64,000 nucleotides of DNA from JACQAI01 sp035507915 (GCA_035507915.1 DATJNS010000038.1:1-64000); one strand, 5' to 3'; shown: positions 20,739-29,567, counted from the first letter of the stretch. Numbers and translations: made by a program. Notes: generated by a model from the sequence alone, not told the origin.

Positions 20739-22580
20739 TCACGACCGATGCCGCGCTGGAAGCGCCGCCAGCTTCGCCGGATCGACCCACCATGTATCGA
20801 GGGCGATGCCCTGTTTCGGCAATTTCTGCGGGTGACCGAACATGTTCCAGTAGGCGACGTGATAGACCGCGTCGCGGTAATGCGGGATCACATAGTGGCC
20901 CCACAGCAGCGCGCGGTCGAGCGCGCGCGTGCGCATCACCAGGCTCTCGCGGTCGGGTGCGGCGATCACGAGATCGATCAGCTTGTCGATCGCGGGGCTC
21001 TTGATGCCAACCACGTTCTGGCTGCCACGCTCGTCGGCCGCCGCCGAGCCCCAGAACTCGCGCTGCTCGTTGCCGGGCGACAGCGACTGCGCCCAGATGT
21101 TGATGATCATGTCGAAGTCGAAATCTTCGACCCGATGCTCGAACTGAGAGCTGTCGACGTCGCGCAGATGCGCCGTGATGCCGAAGCGCTGCAGGTTGTT
21201 GATGAAGGGCAGGATCAGGCGATCCATCGAGGGCTCGGCGTTGAGGATGTCGAACTCGAAGGGTTTTCCGGTTTCGACGTTGACGAGCTTGTTGGCGCGG
21301 ATCTCCCAGCCGGCCTCCTTCAAGAGCCGCAGGCCTTCGCGCAGATTGTCGCGGATGTTGCCCGAGCCGTCGGTCTTGGGCGGCTGATATTCCGCCGTGA
21401 ACACGCGCGGCGGCAGCTCCGCGCGCAGCGGCTCGAGGATCTTGAGCTCCTCGGCGCTCGGCAGACCGCGCGCAGCCAGCTCGGAATTGAAGAAGAAGCT
21501 GTTGGTGCGCGTATAGAGCCCATAGAACAGGTTCTTGTTCAGCCACTCGAAATCGAAGGCGTAGGCGAGCGCCTCGCGCACGCGGTCGTCCTGGAACAGC
21601 GGGCGCCGGATGTTGTAGGCGAAGCCCTGCATCGGCAGCGGCATCTCGTTGGGCAGATTCTCCTTGATGATCTGGCCGTTCTTGACCGCCGGGATGTCGT
21701 AGCCGGTCGCCCAGTCCTTGGCCGTCGCCTCGAGGCGGAAATCGAGGTCGCCGGCCTTGAACGCCTCGAAGTCGACGGTGCGATCGCGGTAGTAGTCGTA
21801 GCGGATGGTGCCGAAGTTGAAGCGGCCGCGATTGACCGGCAGGTCGCGCGCCCAATAGTTCGGGTCACGTTCCAGCGTGATCGAGCGGCCGAGGTCGACG
21901 TGCACGACCCGGTAGGGTCCGCTGCCGAGCGGCGCCTCGGTCGCCGTGCTGTCGAACGGCACCTTTTCGTAGTACGCCTTCGAGGCGATCGGGAACTGCC
22001 CGAGGATCAGGGGAAGCTCGCGGTTGCTGCCGGGCTTGAAGGTGAACTTGATCCGATGCGTGCCGAGCTGCTCGGCTTTGGCGACGTCGGCATAGTAGAT
22101 GCGCCAGAGCGGCGCGCCCTTTTGCCGTAGCATGTCGAACGTCCACAACACGTCGGCGGCGGTCAGCGGACTGCCGTCGCGGAAGCGCGCCGTCGGCCGC
22201 AAATTGAAGATGACCCACGAGCGGTCCTGCGGCACCTCGATCGACTGGGCGACCAGGCCGTAATAGGAGAACGGCTCGTCGTCGGCGGCGGTCATCAGCG
22301 TGTCGAACGTGGAGCCGACGCCGGCCGCGCGCACGCCCTTCAGGATGAAGGGATTGAGGCTGTCGAACGTGCCGAGCGCGGACAGCCGGACCTCGCCGCC
22401 TTTGGGGGCATCCGGATTGACGTAGTCGAAATGCGCGAAGTCGGCCGGGTACTTGGGCTGCCCGTGCATCGCGATGCCGTGGACCGGCTTGACGTCCTCG
22501 GCGTAGGCCGTCGCGGCGATCATCAGCGCGCAGGCCGCGGCAAGGCCGCTCAGGCGCATCGCGCGTCGCACCGCCGTCAT
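20739..22580 (-). CDS. yejA: YejA, ABC transporter substrate-binding protein, family 5
   Basis: Periplasmic binding protein of the Yej importer. From the ATG chosen (MTAVRRAMRLSG) it has 613 residues, with a signal peptide to about residue 28 (ATAYAED). Family features include HGIAMHGQPKYPADFAHFDY and NPDAPKGGEVRLSALGTFD read in parts, typical of YejA, and DGSPLTAADVLWTFD. The start was placed at the ATG that follows AAAGGTGGGG; an upstream ATG adds 14 residues and a GGAAG lies before it, so it cannot be excluded. This gene heads the yejABEF transcription unit. Confidence 0.94.
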   Translation of the reverse strand: MTAVRRAMRLSGLAAACALMIAATAYAEDVKPVHGIAMHGQPKYPADFAHFDYVNPDAPKGGEVRLSALGTFDSLNPFILKGVRAAGVGSTFDTLMTAADDEPFSYYGLVAQSIEVPQDRSWVIFNLRPTARFRDGSPLTAADVLWTFDMLRQKGAPLWRIYYADVAKAEQLGTHRIKFTFKPGSNRELPLILGQFPIASKAYYEKVPFDSTATEAPLGSGPYRVVHVDLGRSITLERDPNYWARDLPVNRGRFNFGTIRYDYYRDRTVDFEAFKAGDLDFRLEATAKDWATGYDIPAVKNGQIIKENLPNEMPLPMQGFAYNIRRPLFQDDRVREALAYAFDFEWLNKNLFYGLYTRTNSFFFNSELAARGLPSAEELKILEPLRAELPPRVFTAEYQPPKTDGSGNIRDNLREGLRLLKEAGWEIRANKLVNVETGKPFEFDILNAEPSMDRLILPFINNLQRFGITAHLRDVDSSQFEHRVEDFDFDMIINIWAQSLSPGNEQREFWGSAAADERGSQNVVGIKSPAIDKLIDLVIAAPDRESLVMRTRALDRALLWGHYVIPHYRDAVYHVAYWNMFGHPQKLPKQGIALDTWWVDPAKLAALPARHRS

Positions 22581-22697
22581 CGGGCGTCCCCACCTTTGCG
22601 TCGGGCCGTGCACCTGGCCCATGGGCGCATCTTCCAGCAGCCCGGCCCGCCGGTAAACGCGGCAAATCGCCGACTCGATCGGCGGCGTTCAGGCGCC

Positions 22698-22772
22698 GCG
22701 GGGGCTGGCGCCCCTGCCGCGCTAGTCATTCTTGTTCGCGCTCGCGGGGGCTGGCGCCCCCTGCCGCGCTAG
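22698..22772. repeat. Tandem direct repeat, each unit holding a GC hairpin
   Basis: Two copies of a 28-29 base unit lie at 22698-22725 and 22744-22772, 18 bases apart, and differ by a single C. Each copy contains a short hairpin with six G-C pairs (in the second copy GGGGGC, loop TGGC, GCCCCC). The right-hand copy includes the stop codon of the hisN-like gene and the left-hand copy carries the same CTAG at its end. There is no T-run, so this may slow transcription or protect the 3' end rather than act as a classic terminator. Confidence 0.8.
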
Positions 22773-23563
22773 CCGGCGAGGCGCTCCAGCACGGGGCCGA
22801 GCAGGCGCGCGTCGCCGCAGGCGACCACGCGTCCGTCGGACGCCGTGGTCAGCGGCCGCCCCTGCCAATCGGTCATGACGCCGCCGGCGCCCTCGACCAC
22901 CGGCACGAGAGCGCCGAAATCGTAAGGCTGCAGCGACGCCTCGACCACGAGGTCGCTCCAGCCGCCGGCCACCATCGCGTAAGCGTAGCAATCGGCGCCG
23001 TAGAGCGGATGGCGCACCGCAGCGGCAAGCCGCGCGAACGCCGCCTCGTCGGCGCCGTGGAACATGTGCGGCGTGGTGGCGTAGAGCATGGCTTGCGCCA
23101 GATCGCCGCACGGGCGCGTCTGCACCGGCGCGCCGTTCATCAGCGTGCCGCGGTCGTCGGCGCCGCACCAGCATTCGTTCAGGGCCGGCATGTCGATCAC
23201 GCCGACCACCGGTCGGCCGCGCTCGGCCAGCGCGATCAAAGTGCCGAACAGCGGCTTGCCGGTGATGAACGACTTGGTGCCGTCGATCGGGTCGAGCACC
23301 CAGACGAACTCGGCATCGGGGCGTTCGCGGCCGTGCTCCTCGCCGATCACGCCGTGGTCGGGGAACCTCCGCGCGATGGCCGCGCGCATCGCCGCCTCGG
23401 CATCGCGATCGGCGATCGTGACCGGCGATGAGTCGGCCTTCGTGTCGATGACGAGCCGGCTGCGGTAGTGCTCGAGGATGATCGGCCGCGCCAGCGCCGC
23501 CAGCTCGAGCGCCAGCGCGACCTCGCGATCCCGCGAAACGCCGCTGGATCGCGCCGCGCTCAC
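22769..23563 (-). CDS. hisN: Inositol monophosphatase family protein, histidinol-phosphatase (HisN) type
   Basis: A Mg2+-dependent phosphatase of the inositol monophosphatase fold, 264 residues. Metal-binding motifs are GEEHG near residue 68 and DPIDGTKSFITG near residues 85-96, and the C-terminal EASLQPYDFGALVPVVEGAGG read in parts is the form found in HisN rather than in SuhB. HisN removes phosphate from histidinol phosphate in histidine synthesis. The GTG start overlaps the cytochrome gene's stop by four bases (GTGA). Other small sugar phosphates are possible substrates. Confidence 0.85.
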   Translation of the reverse strand: MSAARSSGVSRDREVALALELAALARPIILEHYRSRLVIDTKADSSPVTIADRDAEAAMRAAIARRFPDHGVIGEEHGRERPDAEFVWVLDPIDGTKSFITGKPLFGTLIALAERGRPVVGVIDMPALNECWCGADDRGTLMNGAPVQTRPCGDLAQAMLYATTPHMFHGADEAAFARLAAAVRHPLYGADCYAYAMVAGGWSDLVVEASLQPYDFGALVPVVEGAGGVMTDWQGRPLTTASDGRVVACGDARLLGPVLERLAG

Positions 23564-24108
23564 GGCAGCGGCGGCGGCGAGTCGCTCTTGGTGCGCAGGA
23601 AGGCGATCACGTCGGCGCGCTGCTCGGGCTTGCGCAGACCGGCGAAGGTCATCTTGGTGCCCGGCGCGTAAGCCTGTGGCTTGGTGAGCCACTTGTTCAG
23701 CTCTTCGTAGTCCCAGACCTTGTCCTTGATGCCTTCCAAGGCCTTCGAGAACGTGAAGCCCGCGACCTCGGCGGGGTGCGAACCGATCACGCCGTACAGG
23801 TTCGGGCCGATGCGGTTCGGGCCGCCCTTGTCGACGGTGTGGCAGGCGGCGCACTGCTTGAAGATCTTCTCGCCCTCGGCGGGGTCGGCCTTGGCGAGCA
23901 AGGGCGCGATCGGCGGGATCTCCTCCGCCTTGGGCGCGCCGCCGCCGGCCGCGGCTTCCGGCTTCGCCTCGCCGCCGGCCACCACGTAGCCCGGCTTCTC
24001 GATCGGCTTGGGCTTGACGAGCCCTTCGGCGATGAACGACGAGACCATGGCGACGATGCCGGCGAGCAGGATGGCGGCGGCGATCTTGTTCAGCTCGAAA
24101 CTCGACAT
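23560..24108 (-). CDS. cycM: Membrane-anchored cytochrome c (CycM type)
   Basis: A class I c-type cytochrome of 182 residues, held to the membrane by an uncleaved N-terminal helix (about residues 8-30) and a flexible alanine/glycine/proline linker. Haem attaches at CAACH; the sixth ligand is the methionine in GTKMTFAG; NLYGVIG and RADVIAFL are typical. Such proteins carry electrons from the bc1 complex to cytochrome oxidases in alphaproteobacteria. The ATG has AAGGAG upstream. Its end overlaps the hisN-like gene by four bases, so the two form a unit divergent from kdsB. Confidence 0.93.
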   Translation of the reverse strand: MSSFELNKIAAAILLAGIVAMVSSFIAEGLVKPKPIEKPGYVVAGGEAKPEAAAGGGAPKAEEIPPIAPLLAKADPAEGEKIFKQCAACHTVDKGGPNRIGPNLYGVIGSHPAEVAGFTFSKALEGIKDKVWDYEELNKWLTKPQAYAPGTKMTFAGLRKPEQRADVIAFLRTKSDSPPPLP

Positions 24109-24353
24109 GACGCTCCTTATCGCTTGCCGTTTATCGCGTGCCCGCAGTGCCGGCGCCCCGGAGGCCCAAGGGCGCCCGGTTGCGGCCGGACCTTAAGCCG
24201 AAACCCCCGGGCTTGTCCAACCGCCCGCGCGCCCCGCCAGGCGGCCCTCGGACCCCCTCGAAACCCCTGGCCCGTGCGGGCAACGCCCGATATAAGCTCA
24301 AAAAACTCGGCCCAGACAAGCCGGCCACACGGGCCGCCCACGCGCCTTACCTC

Positions 24354-25088
24354 ATGAAACCTGTCGTTGTCATCCCGGCCCGCATGGCCTCCTCCAGGTT
24401 GCCGGGAAAGCCGCTCGCCGACATCCACGGCGAGCCCATGGTCGTGCATGTCTGGCGCCGCTGCACCGAAGCGGCGATCGGTCCGGTGTACGTGGCGTGC
24501 GCCGACGCGCCGATCGCCGCCGCGATCGAGAAGGTCGGCGGCCGCGCGATCATGACCGATCCGGCGCTCGCCTCGGGGTCCGACCGCGTCCACGCCGCGC
24601 TCGAGACGGTCGATCCTGCCGGCGCGCACGACATCGTGATCAATCCGCAGGGCGACACGCCGATGATCGAGGCCGCGCTCCTGCGCGCGCTGCTGGTGCC
24701 GCTCGCCGATCCGGCGGTCGACATCGTGACGATCGCAGCGGTGATCCGCGATCCCCATGAGGTCGTCGATCCGAACGTCGTGAAGGTGGCGTTCGAGCGC
24801 ACCGCCGATCCGAACGTCGGGCGGGCGCTCTATTTCAGCCGCTTGACGATCCCGAGCGGCGACGGCTCCTACTACCATCATGAGGGCATCTACGCCTACC
24901 GCCGCGCCAGCCTTCGCCGCTTCGTCGCGCTGCCGCCGTCCGGCCTCGAGCAGACCGAGCGGCTCGAGCAGCTGCGCGCGCTGGCGGCCGGCATGCGCAT
25001 CGACATCGCGATCGTTCCCGCGCTGCCGTGGGGCGTCAACACGCCGGCGGACCTCGAACGGGTGCGCGCCGCCATGAAGCCGCGCTGA
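24354..25088 (+). CDS. kdsB: KdsB, CMP-KDO synthetase
   Basis: Makes CMP-KDO from CTP and 3-deoxy-manno-octulosonate for lipopolysaccharide. The 244-residue protein opens with the nucleotide-binding MKPVVVIPARMASSRLPGKP, then has MVVHVWRRC, the NPQGDTPMI magnesium/CTP motif, and the late YRRASLRRF and QLRALAAGMRIDI. The start ATG was set by this N-terminal motif; a longer upstream reading frame adds 72 low-quality arginine- and proline-rich residues and was rejected. The stop overlaps the pheA start by one base. It presumably indicates a Gram-negative outer membrane. Confidence 0.96.
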   Translation: MKPVVVIPARMASSRLPGKPLADIHGEPMVVHVWRRCTEAAIGPVYVACADAPIAAAIEKVGGRAIMTDPALASGSDRVHAALETVDPAGAHDIVINPQGDTPMIEAALLRALLVPLADPAVDIVTIAAVIRDPHEVVDPNVVKVAFERTADPNVGRALYFSRLTIPSGDGSYYHHEGIYAYRRASLRRFVALPPSGLEQTERLEQLRALAAGMRIDIAIVPALPWGVNTPADLERVRAAMKPR

Positions 25089-25951
25089 TGGCGACCGCCG
25101 ATCTCGTCCGCCTGGTCTCGTTCCAGGGCCAGCCCGGCGCCTATTCCGACCTGGCGTGCCGCTCGGTGTTTCCGGGCGTCAAGACGCTGCCCTGTCGGTC
25201 GTTCGAGGACGCCTTCGCCGCGGTCGCCGAAGGCCAGGCCGACCGCGCCATGATCCCGATCGAGAACTCGGTCGCCGGCCGGGTCGCCGACGTCTACCAC
25301 CTGATGCCGGGCTCGGGCCTCCACATCGTCGCCGAGCACTTCCAGCGCGTGAACCATCAGCTGCTGGCGGTGCCGGGCGCCGCCCTGACGACGATCAAGC
25401 GCGTGTACAGCCACGTGCACGCGCTCGGCCAGTGCCGCACCCTGATCCGCGAGCTCAAGCTCGAGCCCATCGTCGCGGGCGACACCGCGGGCGCGGCGGC
25501 CGAGGTCGCCGCGCGCAACGATCCGGCCGAGGCCGCGATCGCGTCGTCGCTCGCCGGCGAGATCCATGGCCTGACGACGCTCAAGGCCGACATCGAGGAT
25601 GCCGCGCACAACACCACGCGTTTCCTGGTGCTGAGCCGGGTCGCCGAGATCCCCGACGCGGGCGACGGTTCGTGCATCACGACCTTCGTGTTCCGCGTGC
25701 GCAACGTGCCGGCGGCGCTCTACAAGGCGCTCGGCGGCTTCGCGACGAACGGCGTCAACCTGACCAAGCTCGAGAGCTACATGGTCGGCGGTCACTTCTC
25801 CGCGACCGAGTTCTACGCCGACGCCGACTGTCATCCCGACGAGCGCCCGATGCGGCTCGCGCTCGAGGAGCTGCGGTTCTTCACGCGCGAGTTCAAGGTC
25901 CTCGGGGTCTACCCGGCGAGCACGTTCCGCACCACCGGCAACGTCGGCTGA
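25088..25951 (+). CDS. pheA: PheA, prephenate dehydratase
   Basis: Converts prephenate to phenylpyruvate in phenylalanine synthesis. The 287-residue monofunctional enzyme begins VSFQGQPGAYSDLA, has IPIENSVAGRVADVYHLM, the GDTAGAA-type motif and the conserved threonine in NTTRFLVL. A C-terminal ACT domain (about residues 195-280) contains the feedback-binding segment NLTKLESYMVG. No chorismate mutase domain is attached. The start overlaps the kdsB stop (TGATG), an arrangement also seen in other alphaproteobacteria. Confidence 0.95.
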   Translation: MATADLVRLVSFQGQPGAYSDLACRSVFPGVKTLPCRSFEDAFAAVAEGQADRAMIPIENSVAGRVADVYHLMPGSGLHIVAEHFQRVNHQLLAVPGAALTTIKRVYSHVHALGQCRTLIRELKLEPIVAGDTAGAAAEVAARNDPAEAAIASSLAGEIHGLTTLKADIEDAAHNTTRFLVLSRVAEIPDAGDGSCITTFVFRVRNVPAALYKALGGFATNGVNLTKLESYMVGGHFSATEFYADADCHPDERPMRLALEELRFFTREFKVLGVYPASTFRTTGNVG

Positions 25952-25971
25952 GCCGACCGCGGCGTCAGCCG

Positions 25972-26889
25972 TCACGCCACCTCGGCGAGCCAGCCCTCGA
26001 TCAGGCGGCGCGCGATCGAGTCGGCGCGCGGCAGGCTGAAGCCGGTGCCCGCGAAGCCGCGGATCTCGGCGGCGCTGAACCAGCGGCCGTCCTCGAGCTC
26101 CTCGGGATCGATGGTGAGCGCGCGCGTGCGGGCGGTCGCATAGAAGCCGAGCATCAGCGACGCCGGGAACGGCCAGGGCTGCGAGGAATGATAGCGCACG
26201 TCGTCGACCTCGATGCCGCTCTCCTCGCGCACCTCGCGCGCGACCGCCTGCTCGAGGCTCTCGCCCGGCTCGACGAAGCCGGCCAAGGTCGAGTACATGC
26301 CGGGCGCCCACACCTTCTGGCGGCCGAGTAGGCAGCGATCGCCGTCGATCACCAGCATGATGGTCGCCGGATCGGTGCGCGGGAAATGGATGGTCGCGCA
26401 GCCGCGGCTGGTGCACACGCGCGTGTGTCCGGCCATCGCGGCGACCGTCGCCGCGCCGCACACGCCGCAGAAACGGTGCCGCGAATGCCAGTGCGCGACG
26501 CCGCGCGCGTAGGCGAGCAGCGCACCGTCGCGCCGCGGCAGCAGCGCGCCGACGCGCCTGAGATCGACGAATTCGGCGGTCGGCGCGTAGGCGCGCGCCA
26601 GCGCCTGGGCCTCGGCCTCGTCGAGCACCGACAAGTCCCAGGCGAAATAGGGATGCTCGGGCGTCTCGCCGAGGAAGATCAGCGGATCCTCGCCGAAGCG
26701 CGCGATCAAGGTCATGTCGGGGAACAGCGCGGCCGGCGGCTCGCCGAGCGCCACCAGGTTGCGCGCGCGCCACACCGGCACGATCAGGCTGTTCGGATCG
26801 GTGCGCCGCGCGTCGAGCCAGGCCTCGTCCTTGCGGCGGTGCGCGGCGCGGTCGAAGTTCTCCGCGACGTAGAAATTGGGCGCTTGCAT
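25972..26889 (-). CDS. nudC: NudC, NADH pyrophosphatase / RNA NAD-decapping Nudix hydrolase
   Basis: Cleaves NADH, and in studied bacteria removes NAD caps from RNA. The 305-residue protein has an N-terminal domain, a four-cysteine zinc ribbon (CGVCG ... CTSRGC), the Nudix box beginning GFVEPGESLEQAVAREVREE, and the NADH-specific SQPWPFPASLM motif about 18 residues after it. The start MQAPNFYV was preferred; a GTG or similar six codons upstream is also possible. It ends 20 bases from pheA, tail to tail. Confidence 0.94.
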   Translation of the reverse strand: MQAPNFYVAENFDRAAHRRKDEAWLDARRTDPNSLIVPVWRARNLVALGEPPAALFPDMTLIARFGEDPLIFLGETPEHPYFAWDLSVLDEAEAQALARAYAPTAEFVDLRRVGALLPRRDGALLAYARGVAHWHSRHRFCGVCGAATVAAMAGHTRVCTSRGCATIHFPRTDPATIMLVIDGDRCLLGRQKVWAPGMYSTLAGFVEPGESLEQAVAREVREESGIEVDDVRYHSSQPWPFPASLMLGFYATARTRALTIDPEELEDGRWFSAAEIRGFAGTGFSLPRADSIARRLIEGWLAEVA

Positions 26890-26980
26890 GGCGCCCGACC
26901 CTGCCACAGCACCATCCAGCGCGCAAACGCGCGCGCCGCCCCGCTACGCTGCGATCGCCGCGATTAACCATCCGGTGGGC

Positions 26981-27008
26981 TTGCGCGGAAGCGCGGGCGG
27001 GCTGATAT
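26981..27008 (+). promoter_or_regulatory. Candidate promoter of the SRP RNA gene
   Basis: TTGCGC at 26981-26986 and TGATAT at 27003-27008 are separated by 16 bases, placing a start near 27013-27015 where the RNA helix begins. The -10 match is only moderate, so this rests mainly on position. Confidence 0.4.
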
Positions 27009-27012
27009 TCCC

Positions 27013-27115
27013 GGCGGGAGGTTGGCGATGGACGGATCTCTCGCCAACCCGGTCAGGTCCGGAAGGAAGCAGCCGTAACGAGTTCCGATTCGGGTCGTCG
27101 ATCCAGCCTCCCGCC
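27013..27115 (+). ncRNA. ffs: Small signal recognition particle RNA (4.5S type)
   Basis: The RNA of the signal recognition particle, which binds Ffh and guides membrane proteins to the translocon. The universally conserved apical core GGTCAGGTCCGGAAGGAAGC is present at 27050-27070 with its GGAA loop, followed by AGCCGTAACG. The ends pair as GGCGGGAGG (27013-27021) with CCTCCCGCC (27107-27115), forming one long hairpin of about 103 bases, the usual size for the bacterial short form without an Alu domain. It precedes dnaX, its common neighbour. Confidence 0.95.
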
Positions 27116-27188
27116 CGCCAAGTTTCGGCGAATCAACCGCTTCCGGCCCCTTGTGGCCTCGCGCCACGGCGCTCGCTAGACTGCGCCG

Positions 27189-29078
27189 ATGAGCGACACT
27201 GAAGCGGTCCGCGCGGCAGCCGACGGCGCGAGCGCCTCCGGAGACGCCACGCCCTATCGGGTGCTGGCGCGCAAGTATCGTCCGCAGACCTTCGCTCAGC
27301 TGATCGGCCAGGACGCGCTGGTGCGCACGCTGACCAATGCGATCCAGAGCGGGCGGCTCGCGCACGCCTTCCTGTTGACCGGCGTGCGCGGCGTCGGCAA
27401 GACGACGACCGCACGCATCATCGCGCGCGCGGTCAACTGCATCGGACCCGACGGCACGGGCGGCCCGACCGTCGAGCCGTGCGGCCAGTGCGAGCCGTGC
27501 GTCGCGATCGCCGCCGACCGCCACGTCGACGTGATGGAGCTCGACGCGGCGAGCCGCACCGGCGTCGACGACATCCGCGAGATCATCGACGGCGTGCGCT
27601 ACAAGCCGGTCGCGGCGCGCTTCAAGGTCTACATCATCGACGAAGTCCACATGCTCTCGAAGAACGCCTTCAACGCGCTGTTGAAGACGCTCGAGGAACC
27701 GCCCGAGCACACCAAGTTCGTGTTCGCCACCACCGAGATCCGCAAGGTGCCGGTGACCGTGCTGTCGCGCTGTCAGCGCTTCGACCTGCGGCGCATCGAC
27801 GCCGGCGAGCTCGCTCGGCACCTGGCCGACGTGGCGCGCCGCGAACAGGCGGAGCTCGCGCCCGATGCCGCGGCGCTGCTCGCGCGCGCCGCCGACGGCT
27901 CGGTGCGCGACGGCCTGTCGCTGCTCGACCAGGCGATCGCGCTCGCCGCGGGACCTGCCGGATCGCCCATGGCGTCGATCGGCGCCGAGGCGGTGCGCGC
28001 CATGCTCGGGCTGGCCGATCGCGCGCTGGCGTTCGACCTGCTCGAGCACATCGCGCGCGGCCGCATCGCCGAGGCGCTGGCGCTCTACGCCGACATGCAC
28101 CAGGGCGGCGCCGACGCGCTGGCGCTGACCCAGGATCTGCTCGAGCTGACCCACGCGCTGACGCGCATGAAGGTGGTGCCGGGCGCGCCTGCCCCCGAGC
28201 TGCTCCCCGACGGCGCACGCGCGCGCGCCGACGCGCTCGCCGCGGCGCTGCCGATGGCCGCCGTGACGCGGCTGTGGCAGATGCTGCTCAAGGGCGTCGG
28301 CGAGGTGCAGCACGCGCCCGACACGCGCGCCGCCCTCGAGATGCTGATGGTCCGGCTCGGCTTCGTGGCCGACCTGCCGAGCCCAGCCGAGTTGGTGCGC
28401 CGGCTGCAGCCGGGCGGCGCGCCCGCCGGCGCCCCGTTGGCCGCCGCCCCGGCAGCCGCCCCTGTCCCGGTGGCCTCCGCCGCTCCCGGCATCGCGTCGG
28501 GCGCCGGCCGGCCGCCGCGCATCGAGGCGGCCGGCGAGATCGCCGTCTCGGCCGGCGGCGCCGCCCAGGCGCGGGCGCGCCCCGCGCCCCGCGCGTCGTC
28601 GCCCCAGCTCGATCCGCCGCGGCCGCAGGCCGCACAAGCCGAACCCAAGAGCTTCGACGAGGTGATCGAGCTGTTCGGCGCACGGCGCGAGGCGATGTTG
28701 CGCACGCAGCTGTGGGCCAACGTGCACCTGGTGCATTTCGAGCCGGGCCGTCTGGAGTTCCGGCCCGCGCCGGCGGCGCCGCGCGATCTCGCGAGCCAGG
28801 TCGGCGACCGGCTGAGTCAGTGGACCGGCCGGCGCTGGGTGGTCAGCATCGCGAGCAGCGGCGGCGAGCCGACCCGGCGCGAGGCGGCCGAGACGAGCCG
28901 GACCAGCGAACGCGAGGCCGCGGCCGGCCATCCGCTGATCCGCGCCGTGCTCGACGCCTTCCCGGGTGCCCGCATCGAAGCGGTGCGCGAGCTTGGGCGC
29001 ATCGACGCCGAGCCCGGCGCGGACGGCACGCCAACGGAAGATGCAGACGAAGCTTCCGACTCGGAGGAGCCCTTCTGA
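27189..29078 (+). CDS. dnaX: DnaX, DNA polymerase III tau/gamma subunit
   Basis: The motor subunit of the clamp loader. Of 629 residues, about 20-240 form the AAA+ domain with Walker A GVRGVGKTT, a zinc module with cysteines in GPCGQCEPC-like sequence, Walker B YIIDEVHMLS, and sensor 1 FATTEIRKVP with SRC as the arginine finger. The collar domain follows, then a proline/alanine-rich linker (about 415-480) and a C-terminal domain starting KSFDEVIELF. No A-rich slippery heptamer was seen, so a gamma form made by frameshifting looks unlikely here. It sits 73 bases after the SRP RNA. Confidence 0.96.
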   Translation: MSDTEAVRAAADGASASGDATPYRVLARKYRPQTFAQLIGQDALVRTLTNAIQSGRLAHAFLLTGVRGVGKTTTARIIARAVNCIGPDGTGGPTVEPCGQCEPCVAIAADRHVDVMELDAASRTGVDDIREIIDGVRYKPVAARFKVYIIDEVHMLSKNAFNALLKTLEEPPEHTKFVFATTEIRKVPVTVLSRCQRFDLRRIDAGELARHLADVARREQAELAPDAAALLARAADGSVRDGLSLLDQAIALAAGPAGSPMASIGAEAVRAMLGLADRALAFDLLEHIARGRIAEALALYADMHQGGADALALTQDLLELTHALTRMKVVPGAPAPELLPDGARARADALAAALPMAAVTRLWQMLLKGVGEVQHAPDTRAALEMLMVRLGFVADLPSPAELVRRLQPGGAPAGAPLAAAPAAAPVPVASAAPGIASGAGRPPRIEAAGEIAVSAGGAAQARARPAPRASSPQLDPPRPQAAQAEPKSFDEVIELFGARREAMLRTQLWANVHLVHFEPGRLEFRPAPAAPRDLASQVGDRLSQWTGRRWVVSIASSGGEPTRREAAETSRTSEREAAAGHPLIRAVLDAFPGARIEAVRELGRIDAEPGADGTPTEDADEASDSEEPF

Positions 29079-29098
29079 GTGCGTCGGTCTCCCACAAC

Positions 29099-29182
29099 CG
29101 TCACTGCGAGCGCAGTGATGCAATTCAGAGGCGCACGACGAGCCCCTGGATTGCCGCGTCGCTGGCGCTCCTCGCAATGACG
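29099..29182. repeat. Dispersed-type intergenic inverted repeat
   Basis: Two related units lie head to head between dnaX and ybaB. Unit one (29099-29128) begins CGTCACTGCGAG and ends CAATTCAG. Unit two, on the other strand from 29182 back to 29146, begins CGTCATTGCGAG and ends CAATCCAG. Each pair differs at one base. Sequences of this kind (CGTCATTGCGAG...CAATCCAG) are known as dispersed repeats in many alphaproteobacterial chromosomes; that is recalled family knowledge, not searched. The stretch could fold into a long hairpin in mRNA between the two genes. Confidence 0.8.
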
Positions 29183-29226
29183 GCTTTTGCGCTTAAATAG
29201 ACCCCGACCCCACGCTGGAGACCGCC

Positions 29227-29550
29227 ATGAAGAATCTCGGCCAGATGATGAAGCAGGCGCAGGAGATGCAGGCGCGCATGGCCGAGATGCAGGCCAAGCT
29301 CGATCACGTCGAGGTCACCGGCAGCGCCGGCGGCGGGCTCATCACCGTGACGTTGAACGGCAAGGGCGAGCTCAGGCGCATCAAGATCGACAAGTCGCTG
29401 GTCGATCCCGCCGAGGTCGAGGTGCTCGAGGATCTGGTGGTGGCGGCGTTCAACGACGGCAAGTCCAAGGTCGAGGCGCACGTCGCCGACGAAATGGCCA
29501 AGCTGACCGGCGGTCTCAAGCTGCCGCCGGGGCTCAAGCTGCCGTTCTGA
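29227..29550 (+). CDS. ybaB: YbaB/EbfC family nucleoid-associated protein
   Basis: A small DNA-binding protein (107 residues) that coats and bends DNA as a tweezer-like dimer. The start [20 protein letters not shown] is a long methionine/glutamine-rich helix typical of the family, followed by [17 protein letters not shown] and a C-terminal glycine-rich tail [17 protein letters not shown] lies a few bases before the ATG. It lies between dnaX and recR, the classical arrangement. Confidence 0.96.
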   Translation: MKNLGQMMKQAQEMQARMAEMQAKLDHVEVTGSAGGGLITVTLNGKGELRRIKIDKSLVDPAEVEVLEDLVVAAFNDGKSKVEAHVADEMAKLTGGLKLPPGLKLPF

Positions 29551-29567
29551 GCGCCCAGAGCCCACGG

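Noticed and set aside
24138..24353. 72-residue N-terminal extension of KdsB
   Set aside because: Arginine/proline-rich without similarity; the family N-terminus is at the ATG 24354.
24109..24353. Divergent promoters between cycM and kdsB
   Set aside because: TATAAG occurs at 24291 but with no -35 at a fitting distance; I could not define the promoters.
27189..29078. Programmed frameshift in dnaX
   Set aside because: No A-run or slippery heptamer with stem was seen in the linker region; the frame is intact.
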